Position numbers and translations under genes: made by a program. Positions 57,589 to 64,000 of a stretch of DNA of 64,000 nt are shown in pieces. The notes below the pieces were generated by a model. That model was given only the letters and a program-made list of their open reading frames with translations. It made no database searches and was not told the DNA's origin. Origin of the DNA: Diplolepis rosae (lineage: Eukaryota; Arthropoda; Insecta; Hymenoptera; Diplolepididae); the NCBI GenBank assembly GCA_030998225.1, contig JAPYXD010000727.1, positions 3,906,001-3,970,000 of the forward strand, given 5' to 3'. The number at the start of each line of letters is the position of its first letter. The first letter of the stretch is position 1.

Positions 57589-60159
57589 ATACCATGTAAA
57601 TTTGCAGTTAAATCGAAATTGAAAAGCTTTAAGTATTTGAAAATTGCAACAGAAAGTATAAATTTCACATTTGAAATAATAATTTTCATTGAAACAAATT
57701 TCTCACCAACTCTCACTTAATCCTATATCAGAAACCTAAATTGAATCTACTCATTTCGCCTAGTTCTCGTTCACCGACAAAGAGATTCGTGGAAATAAAA
57801 AATGTTTGACGAGAGCCTTTATGATGGAACGTGGAGCAGCTTCATTTAGTGGAAATGTGTTGGAGCTCTAATTGGCGAAACAGTAGTGTTCGTCTATCAG
57901 AAACCCAGTCCAGAGAGTTGCTCTGAAATGAAAAGAACGGCATCACAGAGCAAAGATTCGAGTGTACGGCTTACGGCTGAATTGGACACGTTCAATCGCC
58001 CTCTCTAGAATTAACTGTCGTAATCTAATCAGTAGGATCAGAAGAAGTTTCCTCTCAAGAGAAGTCTGTTTCAGGATCATAGGAAGTTTTCCGTCGCCTT
58101 CGCTGTCGTCGCTGCAGTTACATTGCTTTTCGAACCTGCCAACGAAACTCTTTCTTCTTTCTCTTCTTGTCCCTCTTTTTCTCACTTGCGCTCCTTTCAT
58201 CTTCTATTACAACTCATGCATCTTTATCCTCCAGGGCTCTAACTACACATAAAGATATAATCGAGTATTCAAAGTTCAAGTTTTAATTTAAAAGTGACCA
58301 GAGAGTTTTTCTACTTAAAAAGTTATTTTTTCAGTCATGAGATAATTGAAAGTAAAAAATTAATAGATATTAAAGTTGCCTTAAAATTAAATTATGTATT
58401 TTAATAATGATAAAGCTCATTGCACAAATAGTTTCCTCGGTGGTGCTTTTAAATTTAATAACTTAACTTTATTTAAGGTTTTTTTATGGACATATTTCAA
58501 CATTTTATATTTAAGTATAATTTTATTTATGGAGATATTAACGATAAATCAATATTGAATGAATTAACCGGCTGCTTCTTGTTTCTGATATTACACACCA
58601 GTAATTCTATAATGTCAGTGTATTTTCTGAACGACTGAATGAGCGGTAGATTTAACAGGATGGTGGTTTGTGTATCGTGTGTTAAATCAGTTTGATATGC
58701 TGAGCGTAATAGTAGCACTTAGGCAAGGCTTTTGAATTAAAATTCGAGTATGACTAGTATTAAAAGGGTTAATAAATTTCACTTATGATACATTAGTAGA
58801 ATGGTCAAAAATTATGAACGCTGTGGAAATGAAATTCGTCTGAATAATAAAACAGAACAACTTTCTGATATAAATTATTGTCCCTTTGGCATCTGATCTA
58901 AATTTAAAATAATCTGATGTAGCAATCTAAGAGAAAGTCACTCCCAAAATCATTCGTTTTCGCAACTGCGATTCTGTCGAGGCCGGAAGGTAAATTTGCT
59001 GTTAGTTTTGGGGAAAGGATGTGCATTTCAAGTGAAGCTTAAATCACGTACGAACCTGGTCTCATCAGGTTTGTTGTCAACACGAGTAGAAAATAGAGCG
59101 TGAGAACTACTCAGAAAAGCTCGAAAACGAATCGTTTTAATATGTTTATAGGCTACGGAATATTTTTAAAAATTTTCATAATTCTCTAAAAATAAATGTA
59201 TTTATCAATAGACTTCAATTATACCCAAAGGTCTTTAATATAAAATTTAATTCATAAGAAATATCTTAATAGATAGCAGTTCATGATTTCCCAGTCCGAT
59301 TACCATCCTTTGATAGATTGGTCATTTGAGCGAACATTGCATAATATTGGAAATTCGAACTAGCAGTGTGAATAATTTAGTTGCGAATAAAGATAGAGAG
59401 AGAATTGATAGCCTTTTCAATGACTAAAATCTTTCGTTTAATCTCAATTTTGTATGAATGATCAATCAATTGGATTTCGTTTGTGATTACGACGTAAAGA
59501 TCTTGGTGATACATAATTCGAATTTTTAAGATAACAATCTTAAACGTCAGATTTAATAGAATTAATTTGATAACCAGGTTGATTTGATTTATAATTTTTA
59601 AAAAATCATCTGCATTAATATTTTATGTAGGGTATAAATATTGTAAATATTGATGTTAACAATAATAAAATTCATAAGAGCATTAATTAAAAAATCATCA
59701 GATTTTTTGTTGACTTACTTTTCTTTTTACTGAGTATGTATTAGCTTTGCAGTGCGTCGTACACTTTCTCGTTCATAAAATAGCCAGATTAACACCTGTT
59801 GGTTTAAAATTCAGTGCTCCGTTTTCTCATTCGTTATCGTCGTTTCGTTATGTGTATTTTGCTTACGTCTTAAGAAGATTCACGTTTGCGACACGTGCTT
59901 GTGTTGATAACGAGTTGCCATAGGAATACGCGTACACGAAAAGGCTCGACGTACATATAGTACTTGTGAGATACATGTACGGAATAATGAAATCCGTAAC
60001 TAAATGTCACTCCAAGATTCACTGAAACTGTTTTGAGAACGCTCTAACTGTGATAATCGTGACTCTTAAACAAACGGATCTCTTACTACATACATACCTC
60101 TTGTTAGCTCTTTTAAACAAACTTCACAATTACGTAACAAATGGTCACTTTCCTCAACA
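57589..60159. other. intron, no feature recognised
   Basis: Unique-looking sequence. The part at 57740-58260 is less AT-rich and has purine- and pyrimidine-rich stretches that give ORFs on both strands. No motif is recognised. Confidence 0.45.
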
Positions 60160-60785
60160 CACGGAGAAACTTTTCATAGCAATATATCATTCATTTTGTA
60201 ATGATAATTCTAAAAAATATTACGAATCTAGGGAAAATCAAGGTGCAATGGTAATTATTCCTAGAGGACTGGAAATTTTTCGCAGTCAAAATACTAAAGA
60301 TTCGAAAAACGATATAAAACTTTAGTATGGGTTATAATGAAATTTGACACAATCTATAGTAAATTATCGTATAGTTCATCTAAAGTTCGGTATTTCGCTG
60401 CGAAAAATTCTCACTATTACACGTGTTTCCCTAAATTTAAACGTATCCCTGGCGAAATTTTCGGATAGGAATTTACTCCGACCCAATGAGAACAATTCTG
60501 ATTCATCCCGATATCTGTATCCGAGCCAATGCGAATCATTCCCAACCATTTCGAAAAACCTTTTGTAAATCGTTTGATAAAAAACTGTAAAAACTCGATC
60601 CGACCTAATTCGGTTTAATCCGAGGCAATTATCTGAATGAATCCGGAATTAATATGAAACAAAGTTTTCATCGAATATTCAATCAGAATCAATTCGAATG
60701 AATCCGAGGCCGAAATCATTCGGATTAATTCTGATTCTGATTGAACTATAGTTTAGCAAAAATTATAAACTTGGGTTTATCCGTG
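60160..60785. repeat. CACGGAGAAAC element with internal ATTCGGATT-like repeats
   Basis: The ends are CACGGAGAAACTTTTCATAG and GGGTTTATCCGTG, flanked by CA on both sides. The right half (60470-60740) consists of degenerate direct and inverted copies of a CCGAATGAATC-like unit. Confidence 0.65.
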
Positions 60786-60885
60786 CAGTTCGACAAGAAT
60801 TACAATTATCGTTGAATTTACCATAAGAATTGTATTTATTAATTGACTACTTAATAACTGTTATTCTTGAAAAGTTGAGAGCTCT

Positions 60886-61227
60886 TTAATGCCATGTCAT
60901 ACTTATCCGATCCCTACTTTACCGATACTTTTTTTCGTCCTTCGCATTTCCACATTAATTGGAATATCGAGTTAAAACTTTAAGTAATTGAGTAAAAAGC
61001 ACTGAGGAACGTTTATCTGGTCCTAAATATTTATAATTATGAAATAAAAATGTTCCAAAAAATTTTTTTATTATAGTTATAAATATTTAGGACTAGATAA
61101 ACGTTCCTCGGTGTTTTTTACTTAATTACTCAAAGTTTTAACTCGATATTCCAATTAATGTGGAAATGCGAAGGACGGAAAAAAGTATCGATAAAGTAGG
61201 GATCGGATAAGTAAGACATGGCCTTAA
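60886..61227. repeat. 342-bp hairpin element just before exon C
   Basis: TTAA flanks both ends (60886-60889, 61224-61227). The arms from TGCCATGTCATACTTATCC and its inverse are about 150 bp each and nearly perfect around a short loop at about 61050. It ends 45 bp before the exon C acceptor. Confidence 0.8.
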
Positions 61228-61272
61228 TATATTATGGACTATATTATTGACGAGCACAATTTTCGTTTTCAG

Positions 61273-61348
61273 TTGAGCGAAGGCGACGGTTCAACATCAA
61301 TGATAGGATCAAGGAGCTTGGTACCCTTTTACCCAAAACCAATGACCC
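61273..61348 (+). CDS. Mitf: Mitf exon C: basic region and helix 1
   Basis: This 76-nt exon completes the basic region and encodes helix 1 of the bHLH domain. With the A from exon B it reads [20 protein letters not shown] and then PKTNDP, nearly identical to vertebrate MITF. The His (exon B), Glu and Arg that contact CACGTG are all present, as is the Ile before ERRRR that is specific to the MITF group. The acceptor AG is at 61271-61272 and the donor GTAAGT starts at 61349; the exon ends in phase 2 inside a proline codon. Loop, helix 2 and zipper must follow in later exons outside the window. In two other frames the exon looks like unrelated ORF sequence, which is an artefact. Confidence 0.97.
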
Positions 61349-62072
61349 GTAAGTAGATTTTTTTATCACTCTTGAAACTTTTTCTATCATTTTATTTATT
61401 TGTTTTTAATTTGAATTTGAATTCAGTACTATAATCAGTAATCGTAACTCAAGAATTGATTTAAAGTTCATGTTACATCCTTCTGAAGAATTCCTTTAAT
61501 AGGTTTTCTCACTAGATGGAATATGGCATAAATGCGAAGCTTGTGCAACTCATCTGGTTCGAAGGACGCTAATAAAACTGCCAGTAATATTAACTTCGCT
61601 TCAAACCAAAGTTGAATAAAGACAATGTAGAAATAGGTCTTAGTACTTACATACATTTATATCTGATGTACATGAAGAAAAATATAGAACTGACAAACTT
61701 TTTTTGTTGTCCCAACACAATTTTAATTCTTCTTACAAAAATTTTTGTCAAGAAAAAAACAATAACAAACTCCTTTGTTGGTTCAAAAAATAGGCTTGTT
61801 GGAAAAACAATTTTTTTCTCCGTGTGCAACATCCAACTAGATATAAAGAACTTCAATTTTGCCTTTAAAATATTTCTGAATTAGATTAAGATTAAGATTC
61901 AAATAAATTTTCAGAAATCAACAAATTCGAAAAAATTAATATTAATAATTAAGATTTTTAAAAATTAAATTCTGATTTGAGTACTTGCAAATCAGTAACT
62001 GAAATCAAATAATACAAAACTATAGGTTCTAATTTTCGTTTATTCAAATAATAATAGTAATTAATTAAAAAA
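61349..62072 (+). other. Mitf: start of the next Mitf intron
   Basis: The GTAAGT donor at 61349 opens an intron that runs past the window end. I see no exon for the next part of the bHLH domain before 64000. This first part has no recognisable repeat. Confidence 0.7.
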
Positions 62073-62076
62073 TTAA

Positions 62077-62966
62077 CCCTCTATATAATGGAGTGTCTGA
62101 CGATACTTAAACTAAAAAATTTCTGTTGCTATCAGGCCAAACAGTCTTGTATTATTATGAAAATCACTAATTTTCAGATAAATAAACCTCAAAAAAGAAT
62201 TTCTCTCTTCGAACGTTTTTCTTTTTCAAAAAATATCTCCAAATGGAGAAAAAGATTTTTTTCGGTCATAGGTTCCAATTTTCGTTTATTCAAATAGTCA
62301 AAGATGAAATAAACCGTCGTTACGGCACCTCCTTTGGGCCTTTATCAAGGTTACAAAAAAATTATATCCTTAAAGATCATAGTTTTTAGATTTAATTTTT
62401 ATCCAGTTTAACATATTTTGAGGAACTCATATTTTTATATAATATCATGAGAAGTTCTTATAAAAAAATTTAAATAACGTTACTGGTTTTACGAACAAAC
62501 ATTATTACAAAGCGTCAATAAACATTAAATAAAACGGAACGCTTTTGATGATAATGTTTGTTCGTAAAACCAATAACGTTATTTAAATTTTTTTTATAAA
62601 AACTTTTCATGATATTATAGGAAAATATGAGTTCTTCAAAATATGTTAAATTGGATAAAAATTAAATCTAAAAACTACGAGTTGTAAGGATATCATTTTT
62701 TTGTAATCTTGATAAAGACCCAAAGGAGATGCCGAAACGTCGGTTTATTTCGTCTTTGACTATTTGGATGAACAAAAATTGGAACCTATGAACGAAAAAA
62801 TTCTTTTTCTCCACTAAAGAAAAAAAACGTTCGAAGAGAGAAATATTTTCTTAAGGTTTATTTATCTCAAAATTAGAAAATTTTAAAATAATATAAGACT
62901 GTTTGGCTCAATAGCAACATAGAATTTTTTGTTTAAGTATCGTTTGACACCCCATTATACAGAGGG
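62077..62966. mobile_element. piggyBac-like foldback with GAAACG hairpins
   Basis: The ends are CCCTCTATATAATGGAGTGTC-like and inverted CCATTATACAGAGGG, with TTAA at 62073-62076 and a decayed TTGA at 62967-62970. Nearly the whole 890 bp is inverted around about 62515. Each arm has a hairpin ending GCCGAAACG or a variant (62303-62345 minus, 62703-62745 plus) reminiscent of a decayed hammerhead. Confidence 0.65.
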
Positions 62967-62970
62967 TTGA

Positions 62971-63485
62971 TTTTTAAATAAATTAGACCTTTTTTCTGCT
63001 CGATGCTAATCGATCGGATATTTTTTATAGATTATCACAAGCGATTATTCGGGAGAGTGCTCTTCAACCAGCTTTTCTATTTGCATATGAGAACGTATGA
63101 GTAATCGCCAATTTATCAATCCGTGGTCGAATTCATTTGTCAGTGTCGTGACCTGCTGGTCTTAAAACGTAAAATGCCTCAGCAAACTTTTCTAACACCA
63201 AACTTTTCTATTTTTGAGGTTGTGATTATCATTTCTATTCAGAAAGCAAAAAATATATTATTTTTATATGCTTTACCCTTGATCTCATTTTTGTTTCTTT
63301 ATTCTATCGAATAAGCAGTGCCATAAAGGTGATAAATATTGAATACTTTTTTAATGCTCAGAGTAGTTTTGGATTAAAATTCTTTTGTAGTAGATTCTTG
63401 ATCTCTTCTCTGGTACGATACCTTGTGAAGCTTTTGCACTTTTTATCTGTAAACTCGGCTGACAAGAACTAAGTACAAATGGACC
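62971..63485. other. intron, no feature recognised
   Basis: AT-rich unique-looking sequence. Confidence 0.5.
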
Positions 63486-63610
63486 GCGTTATGCATAAAG
63501 AGACCTAGCGCCAAGACAACTTCATAACGTAAGGTCGTAATTCTTTGCCACCAGTATTCTTTTATGTTTTTCAGTCACCAAGGTGCCCTAGTCTCTTTGT
63601 GCATAACGCG
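63486..63610. repeat. short inverted-repeat element
   Basis: GCGTTATGCATAAAGAGAC and GTCTCTTTGTGCATAACGC are inverted ends with a single mismatch. It is 125 bp long. Confidence 0.6.
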
Positions 63611-63876
63611 CTCTATTAATAATAGAAGGTACAGTATGGGAACATTTTAAAATTTCAAAGAGAAAAAACACTTAATGTTTGTGACACCTTACTAATTAGC
63701 CCGACCACGCATTTTTAGGCTTTTAAAGGGAGAAATCTTTAATAATGTCGAATAGTTAAGTAACATTTGAGCTATTTTTATATTCAGTGTGTCGTCAAAG
63801 TTCACCTGTATGCTTCAAAGAATAATATAAGATTAAAAACATTTTTCAAATTAAAAAGGAATAGAATAAATAAAAT
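63611..63876. other. intron, no feature recognised
   Basis: AT-rich sequence with nothing recognised. Confidence 0.5.
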
Positions 63877-64000
63877 TTAAGGTAGTTAATTTACGAAAAT
63901 TAGACCTCAGGCAAAAATAGATAATTTTGCTTTCAAGAATGGCAATATTATTATTAAAGGGCTAATTTTAAAGAGAAAAGATTATTTTACATGAGAAAAA
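63877..64000. repeat. TTAA-flanked palindromic MITE, copy 4 (cut by window end)
   Basis: It starts TTAAGGTAGTTAATTTACG and continues with the family marker CAAAAATAGATAATTTTGC. Only the first 124 bp are in the window. Confidence 0.75.

Larger units (their letters stand above)
54084..61272 (+). other. Mitf: 7.2-kb Mitf intron
   Basis: The intron runs from GTGAGT at 54084 to AG at 61271-61272. The part at 54170-54760 is unique and less AT-rich, with an E-box CACGTGAC at 54635-54642; its ORFs have no recognisable motif. The stretches 54760-55119 and 55321-55929 show nothing I can name. Confidence 0.85.

Overview
The window is nuclear DNA of an insect (AT-rich, spliced genes, an R1-clade retrotransposon, Tc1/mariner and many palindromic MITEs; a hymenopteran or other holometabolous insect is my guess, not shown). 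Its one host gene is a plus-strand MITF/TFEB/TFE3-family bHLH-leucine-zipper transcription factor (insect Mitf). Three internal coding exons are visible and join in frame: 594-971 (MITF N-terminal block), 53894-54083 (acidic activation segment, SUMO-type IKPE site, first part of the basic region) and 61273-61348 (rest of the basic region, helix 1). The true 5' exons and the exons for loop, helix 2 and zipper lie outside the window.

The rest is intron. Intron one is 52.9 kb and acts as a landing pad for mobile DNA. From left to right it holds: short foldback MITEs (1.2-2.2 kb); a solo arm of a long-inverted-repeat element (4.3-5.3 kb); two 737-bp deleted Tc1/mariner copies (5.9 and 10.6 kb), both nested in other elements; a nearly full-length R1-clade LINE on the minus strand (13057-18960), with a 14-bp target duplication and poly(A), sitting inside a small TIR element; a 4.6-kb element with ~870-bp inverted repeats (19.13-23.69 kb) whose GC-rich interior looks like a spliced minus-strand gene of unknown function plus an array of covarying hairpins; the longest repeat-free block (24.35-27.1 kb), ending in a possible alternative first exon; then many nested palindromic elements up to a 1.6-kb hAT-like foldback 150 bp before exon two.

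Intron two (7.2 kb) has a third copy of a TTAA-flanked palindrome interrupted by an element carrying two hammerhead-ribozyme-like motifs in inverted orientation, and a 342-bp hairpin ending 45 bp before exon three. The start of intron three has a piggyBac-like foldback and the beginning of a fourth TTAA palindrome.

The leads I rank highest are the hairpin array with its cargo gene (20.9-22.7 kb), the hammerhead-like motifs (56.3 and 57.06 kb) and the candidate internal Mitf promoter/first exon (26.87-27.07 kb). Family names for TIR elements rest on termini and target duplications read by eye, not on database comparison.
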